This document shows positions 40,659-52,199 of a DNA stretch of 64,000 nt, piece by piece. The DNA is from Bacillota bacterium. Its GTDB lineage: Bacteria; Bacillota; Clostridia; Lachnospirales; Lachnospiraceae. The position numbers and the translations under genes are program-made. The stretch's first letter is position 1, and each line of letters begins with the position of its first letter. The notes under the pieces are model-generated. The model was not told the DNA's origin, did not search any database, and was given only the letters and a program-made list of their open reading frames with translations. The stretch is from the NCBI GenBank assembly GCA_023386315.1, contig JAEWJZ010000030.1, forward strand, positions 1-64,000, given 5' to 3'.

Positions 40659-42473
40659 ATGGCAGCTGCCCAGCAGAATAGAATACGTAATTTTTGCATT
40701 ATTGCGCATATTGATCATGGAAAATCGACACTTGCAGACCGGATTATAGAGAAAACAGGGCTTCTTACCAGCAGAGAGATGCAGGCGCAGGTCCTTGATA
40801 ATATGGATCTTGAACGGGAGCGTGGGATTACCATCAAGGCCCAGGCAGTTCGAACTGTTTATAAGGCAAATGACGGACAGGAATATATATTTAACATGAT
40901 TGATACACCGGGTCATGTTGACTTTAATTATGAAGTTTCAAGAAGTCTGGCAGCGTGTGACGGCGCTGTTTTGGTAGTGGATGCCTCCCAGGGAATTGAG
41001 GCCCAGACACTTGCAAACGTTTATATGGCACTGGACCACGATCTGGATGTATTTCCGGTTTTGAATAAAATCGACCTTCCCAGTGCAGAGCCGGAACGTG
41101 TGGTTGAGGAGATTGAAGATGTTATCGGCATTGAGGCCCATGATGCACCCAGAATCTCAGCCAAGACCGGGCTGAATATAGAAGCTGTACTGGAAGCAAT
41201 TGTTGAGAAAATTCCGGCTCCTGTCGGCGATCCGGATGCTCCGCTCCAGGCCCTGATCTTTGATTCCCTTTACGATTCCTACAAGGGTGTCATCGTATTT
41301 TTTCGTGTTAAGGAAGGAACGGTACGAAAAGGGGATAAAGTACGCATGATGGCCACCGGTGCGGTGGAAGAGGTGGTGGAAGTCGGTTATTTTGGTGCAG
41401 GCCAGTTTTTACCCTGTGAAGAATTATCTGCCGGTATGGTTGGATATTTAACCGCCAGCATCAAGAACGTGAAGGATACAGCAGTAGGCGATACCATTAC
41501 CCATGCAGACAGACCATGCAAATCAGCTCTGCCAGGATATAAAAAAGTAACCTCTATGGTGTACTGCGGTTTGTATCCGTCAGACGGAGCCCGCTATAAT
41601 GACCTGCGTGATGCGTTAGAGAAGCTTCAGCTTAACGACGCTTCTTTATTCTTTGAACCGGAGACTTCTCTCGCCCTTGGCTTTGGTTTCCGCTGCGGAT
41701 TTTTAGGACTTCTTCACCTGGAGGTGATTCAGGAGCGTCTGGAACGGGAATATAATTTAGACCTTGTGACCACTGCTCCGGGAGTTGTTTACCATGTATA
41801 TAAAAAGAACGGGGAGAAGCTGGAGCTGACGAATCCTTCTAATCTGCCTGATCCGACCGAAATTGAATATATGGAGGAGCCCATTGTCAGCGCAGAGATT
41901 ATGGTGACTACTGAGTTCGTAGGAGCCATTATGAAGCTTTGCCAGGAACGCCGGGGTGTTTATCTTGGGATGGAATATATGGAAGCTACCAGAGCATTGT
42001 TAAAATATGAGCTACCGCTGAATGAAATCATATATGACTTCTTCGATGCACTTAAATCCCGTTCCAGGGGTTATGCTTCCTTTGACTACGAACTGAAAGG
42101 CTATGAAAAGTCCGAGTTAGTGAAGCTGGACATTTTAGTCAACAAAGAAGAAGTGGATGCCCTTTCCTTTATCGTCCATGCAGAATCCGCCTATGAGCGT
42201 GGCAGAAGAATGTGTGAGAAGCTTAAGGATGAGATTCCCAGACAGCTCTTTGAAATTCCCATTCAGGCAGCCATCGGCGGCAAGATCATTGCACGTGAGA
42301 CAGTAAAAGCCATGAGAAAAGATGTACTTGCCAAATGCTACGGCGGTGATATTTCACGTAAGAAGAAACTTCTGGAAAAGCAGAAAGAAGGTAAAAAACG
42401 TATGCGCCAGGTCGGTAACGTTGAGATACCGCAGAAGGCATTTATGAGCGTACTGAAATTAGATGATGAATAA
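40659..42473 (+). CDS. lepA: Elongation factor 4 (LepA)
   Basis: A 604-aa translational GTPase that acts on stalled or back-translocated ribosomes. The G domain has [32 protein letters not shown] and NKIDLP. It is followed by EF-G-like domains and the LepA-specific C-terminal domain ([45 protein letters not shown]). Full length. It overlaps hemW by 8 nt. spoIIP-lepA-hemW-hrcA is the classical Firmicute order. Confidence 0.98.
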   Translation: MAAAQQNRIRNFCIIAHIDHGKSTLADRIIEKTGLLTSREMQAQVLDNMDLERERGITIKAQAVRTVYKANDGQEYIFNMIDTPGHVDFNYEVSRSLAACDGAVLVVDASQGIEAQTLANVYMALDHDLDVFPVLNKIDLPSAEPERVVEEIEDVIGIEAHDAPRISAKTGLNIEAVLEAIVEKIPAPVGDPDAPLQALIFDSLYDSYKGVIVFFRVKEGTVRKGDKVRMMATGAVEEVVEVGYFGAGQFLPCEELSAGMVGYLTASIKNVKDTAVGDTITHADRPCKSALPGYKKVTSMVYCGLYPSDGARYNDLRDALEKLQLNDASLFFEPETSLALGFGFRCGFLGLLHLEVIQERLEREYNLDLVTTAPGVVYHVYKKNGEKLELTNPSNLPDPTEIEYMEEPIVSAEIMVTTEFVGAIMKLCQERRGVYLGMEYMEATRALLKYELPLNEIIYDFFDALKSRSRGYASFDYELKGYEKSELVKLDILVNKEEVDALSFIVHAESAYERGRRMCEKLKDEIPRQLFEIPIQAAIGGKIIARETVKAMRKDVLAKCYGGDISRKKKLLEKQKEGKKRMRQVGNVEIPQKAFMSVLKLDDE

Positions 42474-43677
42474 AAAAAATTTGGAAATTTATGTGCATAT
42501 TCCATTTTGTGCACGTAAATGCGCTTACTGTGATTTCTTATCATTTCCAGGAAACAGACAGATGCAGCAGGAATATACGCTAAAGCTTCTGGAAGAGATA
42601 AAATACCAGAGTGCATATGCCGGAGAATATCAGGTCATCAGTATTTTTATCGGGGGAGGGACGCCCTCTATTCTGGAAATAAATCAGATGACTGCGATTC
42701 TCGAAGCGTTAAACAGTCAGTTTGATATTCATCCGGAGGCGGAAATTACATTGGAAGCCAATCCGGGAACGGTCACTGCAGAGGCACTTGTTCAGTACAA
42801 AAGTGCGGGAGTAAACCGGATCAGTATGGGACTTCAGTCCGCTGATGATAAGGAACTGAACTATCTGGGCAGAATACACACCTACGATGAATTCTTAAAA
42901 AGCTATCAGAGAGTCCGCATGGCGGGATTTGACAATGTAAATGTGGATTTGATTTCGGCAATTCCGGGTCAGACGGTGGAATCATGGAAGAACACCTTAA
43001 AGAAGGTTACCATGTTAAAACCGGAGCATATATCTGCTTACAGCCTCATTGTAGAGGAAGGTACTCCTTTTTATGACCGTTACGGAGAGCATGTGGAAAT
43101 GGACAATGATTCCATGTCAAGAGAAGAACGGCGGCGTCTCATGTCTCTTCCTGACCTCCCTGATGAGGACATGGAGAGGGAGATGTATTACCTGACCAGA
43201 GAGTTTTTAAAAGAACAGGGATATGAGCGGTATGAAATATCCAATTATTCCAGAAAGGGTTATGAGTGCAGGCATAATATCGGCTACTGGACGGGAACCG
43301 AATACTTAGGCCTGGGGCTTGGTTCTTCTTCCTATATGAATGGCTGCCGTTTTCACAATACAGCCAGTTATCAGGAGTATAAAAATGGCGGATTTGAAAG
43401 AAAAGATGAATTTGATAAGCTTTTAAGGCAGGAGTTTGAACGGCTTACCATGGAAGAAAAGATGGAGGAATATATGTTTTTAGGACTCCGTCTGATAGAG
43501 GGGGTATCTGCTCACGGATTTGTCAGCAGCTTCGGCCAGAATATACGCCATGTGTATGGATCGGTTCTTGATAAGCTGGAGCGGGAAGGCCTGCTGGAAA
43601 TAAAGGAAGGATTCTATCGGCTGACGGAACGGGGAATTGATATCAGCAACTACGTTATGAGCCAGTTTTTGATATAA
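42466..43677 (+). CDS. hemW: Radical SAM protein HemW (heme chaperone type)
   Basis: A 403-aa radical SAM protein. The cluster motif [10 protein letters not shown] (CxxxCxxC) is near residue 14, followed by [10 protein letters not shown] and [12 protein letters not shown]-terminal HemN-like domain lies beyond residue 300. It has long been annotated as coproporphyrinogen oxidase, but the family lacks the extra N-terminal residues of HemN and binds heme instead. ATG 42466 overlaps the lepA end. Confidence 0.93.
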   Translation: MNKKNLEIYVHIPFCARKCAYCDFLSFPGNRQMQQEYTLKLLEEIKYQSAYAGEYQVISIFIGGGTPSILEINQMTAILEALNSQFDIHPEAEITLEANPGTVTAEALVQYKSAGVNRISMGLQSADDKELNYLGRIHTYDEFLKSYQRVRMAGFDNVNVDLISAIPGQTVESWKNTLKKVTMLKPEHISAYSLIVEEGTPFYDRYGEHVEMDNDSMSREERRRLMSLPDLPDEDMEREMYYLTREFLKEQGYERYEISNYSRKGYECRHNIGYWTGTEYLGLGLGSSSYMNGCRFHNTASYQEYKNGGFERKDEFDKLLRQEFERLTMEEKMEEYMFLGLRLIEGVSAHGFVSSFGQNIRHVYGSVLDKLEREGLLEIKEGFYRLTERGIDISNYVMSQFLI

Positions 43678-43683
43678 CAGAAG

Positions 43684-43731
43684 GGTCTGCAGGGAGAGCA
43701 GGAATTCATTCTCTCTTTGCAGACCTTTTTT
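43684..43731 (+). terminator. Terminator after hemW
   Basis: GGTCTGCAGGGAGAG (43684-43698) pairs with CTCTCTTTGCAGACC (43711-43725), followed by six T residues. It also separates hemW from the convergent 3D-domain gene. Confidence 0.9.
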
Positions 43732-43753
43732 CGTACCGTCATCAGGGATTTTG

Positions 43754-44464
43754 TTACTGAACCAGAAAAACCTCCATATTTCTGGTTCCATAAGCCCGGG
43801 TCTCTCCATGGGTATTGAAGAAGATATCGATATGATTGCCTTTTACACCGCCGCCGCAGTCCTCCGCCGTATAAATCACTCCACCGATCATGAGACGGCT
43901 TCCATAAGGAATCACTCTGGGATCAACGGAAATGGTATGTCCTGCCGTTGCAACCGTACCGGTGCTGGTACGTCCTCCCCATCTTCCTGAACAGCTTCTG
44001 CAGGGGCAGTAGGCGGTGGTCCTGAAAATCCCGAGGGAACGGAGACCTGTCGCCGAAGCAAAGGAACCAACGCCGTATACTCTGGAACCGGAAAGTTTCT
44101 GTCCGCCGGCGTAAGCTTCTACAAGATAGGAGCCGTCGCCGTAGCTGCTCCAGGGTACAGATACTTCAAAGCCGTAATTTCCTGTGCCCGTGCCCTGATC
44201 TGCCAGGTCCTTTCTGTATTTAGAGGCAGAAGTGGTCAGCTCGCCTACAACAGTTCCGGTTGTCTGGCTGGTAATGGTGACTTTCACCTCTTCAGAAGAT
44301 GACGGATCAGAGCTGTTCCATGCCCAGCCCCTGACACTGGTTTCATCTGCACCGTCTATAATTCCCGGAGTCTGTCCCGCAAGAACATGGGTGGGTGCTG
44401 CTGTAAGTAATGCTATCATTAGTAATGTTCCGAGGAACCATTGGATTTTCTTTGTTCTTGTCAT
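43754..44464 (-). CDS. Secreted 3D-domain protein with N-terminal Ig-like domain
   Basis: A 236-aa exported protein with a signal peptide (about residues 1-28, cleaved near VLAGQ). A beta-rich domain (about 30-130) with RGWAWNSSDPSSSEEVKVTI is followed by a C-terminal 3D domain (ILFRTTAYCPC, STGTVATAGHTISVDPRVIPYGSRL, then AEDCGGGVKGNHIDIFF). The three Asp residues resemble those of MltA-type double-psi barrels in lytic transglycosylases and Rpf/YuiC-like proteins. A wall-remodelling role is inferred. Start at 44464 after GAAAGGAAGG. A second 3D protein lies upstream. Confidence 0.85.
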   Translation of the reverse strand: MTRTKKIQWFLGTLLMIALLTAAPTHVLAGQTPGIIDGADETSVRGWAWNSSDPSSSEEVKVTITSQTTGTVVGELTTSASKYRKDLADQGTGTGNYGFEVSVPWSSYGDGSYLVEAYAGGQKLSGSRVYGVGSFASATGLRSLGIFRTTAYCPCRSCSGRWGGRTSTGTVATAGHTISVDPRVIPYGSRLMIGGVIYTAEDCGGGVKGNHIDIFFNTHGETRAYGTRNMEVFLVQ

Positions 44465-44636
44465 GTAATAATTCCTTCCTTTCTTTTTTACAAAAAGTAC
44501 ATATAATTTAATATAATATAAATATATGTAACACATTTGTAATAAATGAGGTACAAGTAATTATTTTACACTTTTTTCCATATTTGTCAAGTTTTTATAG
44601 CGATTTCGTCCTCCCCATACCTTTAACTGCATAAAA

Positions 44637-44675
44637 AAACTGCCGGAAAGCGATTCCTCCGCTTTCCGGCAGTTT
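44637..44675 (-). terminator. Terminator of the upstream 3D-domain gene
   Basis: A 16-bp perfect stem (AAACTGCCGGAAAGCG and complement) with a 7-nt loop, followed on the minus strand by TTTTTTT. Confidence 0.92.
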
Positions 44676-44691
44676 ATATGGATGGTTTTTA

Positions 44692-45264
44692 TTATCTCTC
44701 TACTACAGCAAATATCTCTATAGATTGTCTTCCAAAAGCCAGAGCTTCACCGCGGCTTCCAAAATAGATATCCACTTTTTTTCCTCTGATACCGCTTCCG
44801 GTATCTTCTACAGTATAAATAACTCCGTCAATCATGACTTTTGTTCCAAGTGGCAGAACAGTAAGATCTGCAGACAGTGTATGCAGCGGCTGTGGGATCG
44901 TGCCGGAGTAAGTTTTCTGCTGTCTTCCTGAGCTGCTGGGGCAGTAGGCTGTTGCAGAGAATATTCCGAGAGATGCGCCTCTTTCGTAAACAGGACCTGT
45001 GGGTGCTTTTTCTTCTGGCTGTGGCTGTACTTTCTTCTCTATGCCCGGTCCTACCTCGTCACTCATCGTGGCTTCGCTTGCAGTAGCAACCGTTCCGGTA
45101 CTGTTCTTTTTCATTTGGTTATCCGTTTCAACACTCCAGGACTGTTGGTTAGCTGTACTTTGGCTATCAGCCGTCTGGGCAGCCATTGCAGTGGTGGATA
45201 ACAGCAGAATACAAAGGAGTGTCAGAAATCCGGTGACCCGAATTCGTCTTGAAAAACTATTCAT
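44692..45264 (-). CDS. Secreted 3D-domain protein
   Basis: A 190-aa exported protein: signal peptide to about residue 29 (LLLSTTAMAAQ), a disordered Gln/Glu/Thr-rich linker, then a 3D domain from about residue 95. The domain has GIFSATAYCPSSSG, HTLSADLTVLPLGTKVMIDG and VEDTGSGIRGKKVDIYFGSR. It is a shorter paralogue of the neighbour at 43754, without the Ig-like domain. Both probably bind or cut peptidoglycan outside the cell. It has its own promoter and a strong terminator, so the two are not one operon. Confidence 0.85.
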   Translation of the reverse strand: MNSFSRRIRVTGFLTLLCILLLSTTAMAAQTADSQSTANQQSWSVETDNQMKKNSTGTVATASEATMSDEVGPGIEKKVQPQPEEKAPTGPVYERGASLGIFSATAYCPSSSGRQQKTYSGTIPQPLHTLSADLTVLPLGTKVMIDGVIYTVEDTGSGIRGKKVDIYFGSRGEALAFGRQSIEIFAVVER

Positions 45265-45305
45265 GATTTACCTCGCAATCGTGTTGTTATGGTGTATCAA
45301 TTACC

Positions 45306-45333
45306 ATTATATTACAAAAGTGTTAAAAGTCAA
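45306..45333 (-). promoter_or_regulatory. Promoter of the 3D-domain gene at 44692
   Basis: On the minus strand, TTGACT (45333-45328), a 16-nt spacer and TATAAT (45311-45306), 42 nt before the ATG. Confidence 0.6.
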
Positions 45334-45431
45334 GAAAAAAATGTCACAGGCTTTGTAATATTTGATAGAAAATTGATATAAAATGTACATGCAGGTAACA
45401 AAAACTTCATCTAAAAATTTTCAGGAATGTA

Positions 45432-45460
45432 TTGACAAATGTAGAAAAAAAGAATATATT
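45432..45460 (+). promoter_or_regulatory. Sigma-A promoter of the hrcA operon
   Basis: TTGACA (45432-45437), a 17-nt spacer and TATATT (45455-45460), 15 nt before the CIRCE element. Confidence 0.85.
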
Positions 45461-45474
45461 ATGAAAAGAAGATG

Positions 45475-45501
45475 TTAGCACTCCTAAACGTTGAGTGCTA
45501 A
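45475..45501. promoter_or_regulatory. CIRCE operator
   Basis: TTAGCACTC (45475-45483), nine bases and GAGTGCTAA (45493-45501): a perfect CIRCE inverted repeat, the HrcA binding site. It lies just after the promoter and before hrcA, so the heat-shock operon is autoregulated by HrcA. Confidence 0.97.
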
Positions 45502-45529
45502 CAAATATCTCTGAAAGGAGCGTGGCAGT

Positions 45530-46579
45530 TTGGATGATAAGGATCAGCTTGATGAGCGGAAGATCATTATTTTAAAAGCAATTATTAAGACTTATCTGGA
45601 AACAGGAGAACCGGTAGGTTCCCGTACAATTTCAAAATATACGGACTTGAATTTAAGTTCCGCCACCATCCGCAATGAGATGTCTGATCTGGAAGAGATG
45701 GGTTATATTATGCAGCCCCATACTTCTGCAGGAAGGATTCCATCCGATAAGGGATACCGCTTCTATGTGAATACGATTCTTCAGGAAAAGGAAGATGAGT
45801 TTACAGAGATTAAGGATTTAATGTTAAAGCGTGTGGACCGGGTAGAGCTTCTCCTCAAACAGGTGGCTAAGCTGCTTGCCCAGAATACCAACTATGCAGC
45901 CATGATCAGTGCGCCCCAGTATCATCATAACAAGTTAAAGTTTATCCAGCTGTCCAAGGTTGATGAGGGTAAGCTGCTTGTGGTAATCGTGGTGGAAGGC
46001 AATATCATAAAGAATACCATAATCCCTATTCGTTCGGAACTGAACGACGAAGGGCTTTTGAATCTTAACATTCTTTTAAATAATGCTTTAAACGGGCTTT
46101 CAATAGAAGAAATTAACTTAGAAGTGATCAGCAGACTGAAGACCCAGGCAGGTCCCCACAGTGAAGTGGTTGACCGGGTTTTATCGGAGGTGGCGGCAGC
46201 CATAAGAGCCGATGACGAAGATCTTCAGATTTATACCAGCGGCGCAACCAACATTTTTAAATACCCTGAGTTAAGTGACGGAGAAAAAGCAAGTCAGTTA
46301 ATTGGTGCGCTGGAACAGAAGGAACTTCTCCAGGAACTGGTGGATGATGTTAACAATTCGGAAAGCAGCTCCGGAATCCAGGTGTACATCGGAGATGAAG
46401 CACCTGTTCAGACGATGAAGGACTGCAGCATTGTTACCGCTAACTATGAACTTGGGGAAGGCTTAAGAGGAACCATCGGCATTATCGGCCCCAAGCGAAT
46501 GGATTATGAAAAGGTACTCAATACGCTGAGGAACTTAATGACCCAGCTGGATACCATTTTGAAAAAAGATGAAAGGTGA
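45530..46579 (+). CDS. hrcA: Heat-inducible transcription repressor HrcA
   Basis: A 349-aa repressor of the CIRCE regulon. The N-terminal winged helix has ILKAIIKTYLETGEPVGSRTIS and SSATIRNEMSDLEEMGYI with PHTSAGRIPSDKGYRFYV. The C-terminal part is a GAF-like dimerisation domain ending in GPKRMDYEKVLNTLRNL. It starts at TTG 45530 after AAAGGAG. First gene of hrcA-grpE-dnaK-dnaJ. Confidence 0.97.
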   Translation: MDDKDQLDERKIIILKAIIKTYLETGEPVGSRTISKYTDLNLSSATIRNEMSDLEEMGYIMQPHTSAGRIPSDKGYRFYVNTILQEKEDEFTEIKDLMLKRVDRVELLLKQVAKLLAQNTNYAAMISAPQYHHNKLKFIQLSKVDEGKLLVVIVVEGNIIKNTIIPIRSELNDEGLLNLNILLNNALNGLSIEEINLEVISRLKTQAGPHSEVVDRVLSEVAAAIRADDEDLQIYTSGATNIFKYPELSDGEKASQLIGALEQKELLQELVDDVNNSESSSGIQVYIGDEAPVQTMKDCSIVTANYELGEGLRGTIGIIGPKRMDYEKVLNTLRNLMTQLDTILKKDER

Positions 46580-46590
46580 AGGGTAGAATA

Positions 46591-47238
46591 TTGAGCATGG
46601 AAGATGTGAAAGCAGATGAGAATCTGGCAGAAGAAACGGTGAATCAGGAAGATACCGTTTCCTCTGAGAAAGAGATAGAAGAAACTTGCGGCTGTAATGA
46701 AGAATCTTCACAGGAATCAGATGAGATGACAGAGTCTGATGACGATGCAAAAGAAGAACCGGGTAAAAAAGGCTTCTTCAGTAAAAAGAAAGAAAAGAAG
46801 GATCCAAAGGACGAGAAGATAGAGGAACTCACAGACCGTCTTCAAAGATCCATGGCTGAATTTGATAATTTTAGAAAACGTACCGAAAAAGAAAAATCTG
46901 CCATGTTTGAAATCGGGGCAAAGGACATTATAGAGAGAATTCTTCCCATCGTTGATAATTTCGAACGGGGCCTCGCAGCAATTCCCGAAGAAGAAAAGGA
47001 ATCACCTTTCGCCGACGGAATGGAGAAGATCTATAAACAGCTGATGAAAACACTGGAAGAGGCAGGGGTTAAGCCGATAGAAGCGGTTGGAATGCCCTTT
47101 GACCCAAACTACCACAATGCCGTTATGCATGTGGAAGATGATTCTCTTGGTGAGAACGTAGTTTCCCAGGAACTTCAAAAAGGTTACACCTATCGGGATA
47201 CCGTGGTAAGACACTCCATGGTTCAGGTAGCTAATTAA
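46591..47238 (+). CDS. grpE: Nucleotide exchange factor GrpE
   Basis: About 215 aa. A long acidic, low-complexity N-terminus (about 70 residues) precedes the coiled coil (ELTDRLQRSMAEFDNFRKRTEKEK) and the beta-wing (PFDPNYHNAVMHVEDDSLGENVV, VRHSMVQVAN). It releases ADP from DnaK. The start is uncertain: ATG 46576, TTG 46591 and ATG 46597 are in frame. TTG 46591 has the best spacing to the GAAGGG site. The hrcA stop lies a few bases before. Confidence 0.95.
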   Translation: MSMEDVKADENLAEETVNQEDTVSSEKEIEETCGCNEESSQESDEMTESDDDAKEEPGKKGFFSKKKEKKDPKDEKIEELTDRLQRSMAEFDNFRKRTEKEKSAMFEIGAKDIIERILPIVDNFERGLAAIPEEEKESPFADGMEKIYKQLMKTLEEAGVKPIEAVGMPFDPNYHNAVMHVEDDSLGENVVSQELQKGYTYRDTVVRHSMVQVAN

Positions 47239-47280
47239 TAAAATAAATCAGAAACTCTCACAATTTTGTTTATAAAATAG

Positions 47281-49158
<1,878 letters not shown>

Positions 49159-49257
49159 TAATAAGTCGGTTGACAGGACTTTGGGGAAAGTGTTGTAGGA
49201 ATACAGCACTTTTTCCGCAGGAATAAATTCCTTACAATTATGAGAGGTAGACCTAAG

Positions 49258-50391
49258 ATGGCAGAAAGTAAAAAAGATTATTATGAAATCCTTGGCGTTT
49301 CCAAAGATGCAGATGATGCAGCACTTAAGAAGGCCTATCGCGCATTGGCTAAAAAATACCATCCGGATACGAACCCTGGAGATGCTGCCGCTGCTGAAAA
49401 ATTCAAACAGGCCTCCGAAGCTTACAGTGTTTTAAGCGATCCGGATAAGAGACGTCAGTATGACCAGTTTGGTTCTGCTGCATTTGACGGAAGCGGCGGA
49501 GCAGGCGGATTTGGCGGCTTCGATTTTAATGGCTCGGATATGGGAGATATTTTCGGGGATATTTTCGGAGATATCTTTGGCGGCGGAAGAAGAAGCGCCC
49601 AGTATAACGGTCCATTAAAGGGAGCCAACTTAAGAACCAGCATCCGAATCAGCTTTGAGGAAGCGATTTTCGGCTGCGAGCGGGAAATTGAGATCAATTT
49701 TAAGGAAGAATGTGCTTCCTGTCATGGAAGCGGCGCAAAAGCGGGAACATCACCGGTGACCTGCTCCAAATGTAACGGAAAAGGCAAGATCATGTACACC
49801 CAGCAGTCTTTCTTTGGTCAGATACAGAATGTACAGACCTGCCCGGACTGCGGCGGTACCGGCAAGGTGATTAAGGAGAAGTGCCCGGATTGCTACGGAA
49901 CAGGATACATTACCAGAAGAAAGAAAATTAAGGTTACCGTTCCGGCAGGAATTGACAACGGACAGTCTGTCCGTCTGGCGGGAGCAGGGGAACCTGGAAG
50001 CAACGGCGGAGAGAGGGGTGATCTTCTGGTTGAGGCAGTGGTATCCAATCACCCCATATTTAAACGTCAGGATACCAGCATTTTCTCCACTGTACCCATT
50101 TCCTTTGCAAAAGCGGCACTGGGTGGAACCATTCTGATAAAAACTGTAGACGGCGATGTGGAATATGAAGTAAAATCAGGAACCCAGACAGATACCAAGG
50201 TGCGCTTAAAAGGAAAGGGTGTCCCTACTCTGCGTAACCGTGCTGTCAGAGGTGATCACTATGTCACACTGGTTGTTTCAGTCCCTGAGCGCCTGACTGA
50301 GGCACAAAAAGAAGCACTGAAGAATTTTGATGATGCGATGAACGGTAATACGGACAGTGATAAACATAAAAAGAAGGGACTTTTCAAATAA
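49258..50391 (+). CDS. dnaJ: Chaperone protein DnaJ (Hsp40)
   Basis: A 377-aa co-chaperone that stimulates DnaK ATPase. The J-domain holds the HPD motif ([11 protein letters not shown]), then a Gly/Phe-rich linker. Four zinc-binding CxxCxGxG-type repeats ([32 protein letters not shown]) and the C-terminal substrate domain follow. ATG 49258 gives the usual [14 protein letters not shown]; a frame from 49240 adds six residues that overlap the ribosome site. Last gene of the heat-shock cluster proper. Confidence 0.98.
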   Translation: MAESKKDYYEILGVSKDADDAALKKAYRALAKKYHPDTNPGDAAAAEKFKQASEAYSVLSDPDKRRQYDQFGSAAFDGSGGAGGFGGFDFNGSDMGDIFGDIFGDIFGGGRRSAQYNGPLKGANLRTSIRISFEEAIFGCEREIEINFKEECASCHGSGAKAGTSPVTCSKCNGKGKIMYTQQSFFGQIQNVQTCPDCGGTGKVIKEKCPDCYGTGYITRRKKIKVTVPAGIDNGQSVRLAGAGEPGSNGGERGDLLVEAVVSNHPIFKRQDTSIFSTVPISFAKAALGGTILIKTVDGDVEYEVKSGTQTDTKVRLKGKGVPTLRNRAVRGDHYVTLVVSVPERLTEAQKEALKNFDDAMNGNTDSDKHKKKGLFK

Positions 50392-50429
50392 AGCCTTTGA
50401 AAGTACATGTCTCAGAGAAGGGGGAAGGT

Positions 50430-50990
50430 ATGAAAAGGGTAAGTAAAAAAATTTTATGGGCAGCGGCTTTGTCAGGGATGATGATCCTGCTGTCCATGAA
50501 TGCATTGGCAGATAATGGACAGACCGCCAGAAATTTTCCAGGCTCTAATGGTTCCGGTACGACATTTGGCGGACCGGGTAATTCCAGTGATTATTTTGAC
50601 TTCTGGGATGACGAGGAAGATGACGACGATGGACCGGGAAACCGAAGCGATGGAAGAGGGTGGTACTACAGCCCTGCAGGCTGGTGGTTCCAGTACAGTG
50701 ACGGTACATGGCCTTCTGACTGCTGGAAATATATAGACGGCAGATGGTATCGTTTTGATCAGGGGGGACACATGGTTACAGGCTGGTATACGGACCAGAA
50801 CGGTGCAAAGTATTATTTAAATCCGGTTGATGACGGAATGCTTGGCGCCATGAGAACCGGCTGGCAGCTGATTGACAAAAAGGCATATTATTTTAACACC
50901 ATGTCTGACGGAACACTGGGCAGACTTCTTCTTAATACAGTCACACCGGATGGATATAAGGTTGGAGCTGACGGGGCATGGGTTCCGTAA
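50430..50990 (+). CDS. Secreted protein with cell-wall-binding repeats
   Basis: A 186-aa exported protein: signal peptide (about residues 1-28, cleaved after ALA), an acidic low-complexity segment (WDDEEDDDDGPGNRSDG), then cell-wall-binding repeats (GWWFQYSDGTWPSDCWKYID, GRWYRFDQGGHMVTGWYTD, KYYLNPVDDGMLGAMRTGW). There is no enzymatic domain, so it is probably a wall-attached scaffold. The start at 50430 follows GGGGGAAGGT. It lies 38 nt after dnaJ and may be read through from the heat-shock operon. The repeats resemble those of the tail-locus amidase. Confidence 0.8.
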   Translation: MKRVSKKILWAAALSGMMILLSMNALADNGQTARNFPGSNGSGTTFGGPGNSSDYFDFWDDEEDDDDGPGNRSDGRGWYYSPAGWWFQYSDGTWPSDCWKYIDGRWYRFDQGGHMVTGWYTDQNGAKYYLNPVDDGMLGAMRTGWQLIDKKAYYFNTMSDGTLGRLLLNTVTPDGYKVGADGAWVP

Positions 50991-51008
50991 GAATCTTTTG
51001 AATAAATA

Positions 51009-51069
51009 AAAAAACAGGAGACATTTGAGATGACTGAATCATCAGCCGTTCCAAATTTCTCCTGTTTTT
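51009..51069 (+). terminator. Terminator after the dnaJ-linked wall protein
   Basis: AAAACAGGAGA and ATTTG arms pair with CAAAT and TCTCCTGTTTT across a 25-nt loop, followed by T residues. It probably ends the hrcA operon. The rest of 50991-51443 holds the promoter at 51348 and no gene I can support. Confidence 0.75.
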
Positions 51070-51347
51070 CATTACAAATTCTAATTGCCTTTAGATTGTA
51101 ATTTTGTAAAAAAGATTCTGTTCCGGTCCCGGACACTCAGGCGGGTGTGATGGGGTGTAATGCATCAAGGAATTTCGTTTACTTGATATGTTTTTTTTGC
51201 CCTTACATCCGGTACGGAACAAAAGTCTTTTTCATCCGTTCAATTAGTTAATGCACCAGGAAGAATTTTTATTGCAAACTTTTTAAAAAAATTTAAAAAA
51301 AATATTTTTTTCCCGGAATATATGAGAGAGTGCCTGATTTTCTGCGC

Positions 51348-51376
51348 TTGCAACCCATATCATTGTATGTTATGAT
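51348..51376 (+). promoter_or_regulatory. Promoter of the TSUP transporter and following genes
   Basis: TTGCAA (51348-51353), a 17-nt spacer and TATGAT (51371-51376), 67 nt before the ATG. Confidence 0.6.
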
Positions 51377-51443
51377 ATCATGTGGTTTTCCTTATGAAGG
51401 ATTTTTATTCGAAAAGGAATCGACGAAAGAAAGGAAACAGACG

Positions 51444-52190
51444 ATGGTTCAATATTTAATAGTCTGCCCTCTTGTTTTTCTGGCTGGTCTTATGGACTCC
51501 ATTGCCGGCGGGGGAGGACTCATCTCGCTGCCTGCCTATCTTGCTGCAGGAATACCGCCTCATCTTGCTATTGGAACCAATAAGATGGGATCTGCCATGG
51601 GGACGGCGGTTTCTACGGCACGGTTTGCAAAAAATGGTTATATTAAAGTGAAACTGTCCTTGTGTGCAGCACTTCTGGCAATGGGAGGTTCCGTAATCGG
51701 AGCCCATTTATCCATGCTTGCCAGCGAAATAGTGTTAAAAACCATGATGTTAGTGGCATTGCCGGTTGTTGCGTTCTATGTTTTGAAGAATAAAGATTTG
51801 GGAGAGCAGGAAGATAAAAAAGAAGTATCTGAGAAGAAGATGTTTCTGATCACCATGGGAGCAGCCCTTGTGATCGGATGCTATGACGGTTTTTACGGAC
51901 CGGGAACTGGAACATTTCTGCTTCTTGTGCTGACCGGACTTGCAGGAATGGATATCAGAAACGCTTCCGGTACAACAAAGGTCATTAATTTGTCATCCAA
52001 TATTGCAGCTCTTACAACATTTTTAATAAATGGAAAAGTATTAATACCCCTTGGCCTTGCGGCCGGTGTATTCTGTATAGCAGGACATTATATCGGTTCG
52101 GGGCTAGTGGTGAAGAATGGGCTGAAGATTGTCCGTCCTGTTGTACTTATGGTCCTGCTGTGTCTCTTTGTGAAAATAATAAAAGGATAG
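51444..52190 (+). CDS. TSUP family transporter (TauE/SafE-like)
   Basis: A 248-aa membrane protein with about eight hydrophobic segments. It has the family's GGGGLISLPAYLAAGIPPHLAIGTNK start and the half-repeat GFYGPGTGTFLLLVLTGLAGMDIRNASGTTKVIN. TSUP members move sulfite, sulfonates or other small organosulfur anions; the substrate here is unknown. ATG 51444 follows GAAAGGAAA; a longer frame lacks a site. prmA starts 9 nt after its stop, so a shared transcript is likely. Confidence 0.9.
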   Translation: MVQYLIVCPLVFLAGLMDSIAGGGGLISLPAYLAAGIPPHLAIGTNKMGSAMGTAVSTARFAKNGYIKVKLSLCAALLAMGGSVIGAHLSMLASEIVLKTMMLVALPVVAFYVLKNKDLGEQEDKKEVSEKKMFLITMGAALVIGCYDGFYGPGTGTFLLLVLTGLAGMDIRNASGTTKVINLSSNIAALTTFLINGKVLIPLGLAAGVFCIAGHYIGSGLVVKNGLKIVRPVVLMVLLCLFVKIIKG

Positions 52191-52199
52191 GGAATTGTT

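Noticed and set aside
45475..45501. Intrinsic terminator before hrcA
   Set aside because: The inverted repeat is the exact CIRCE consensus with a 9-bp spacer and no T-run.
50991..51443. Possible small gene in the dnaJ-side intergenic region
   Set aside because: No open frame with a plausible ribosome site. It contains only a terminator, T-rich DNA and the promoter at 51348.
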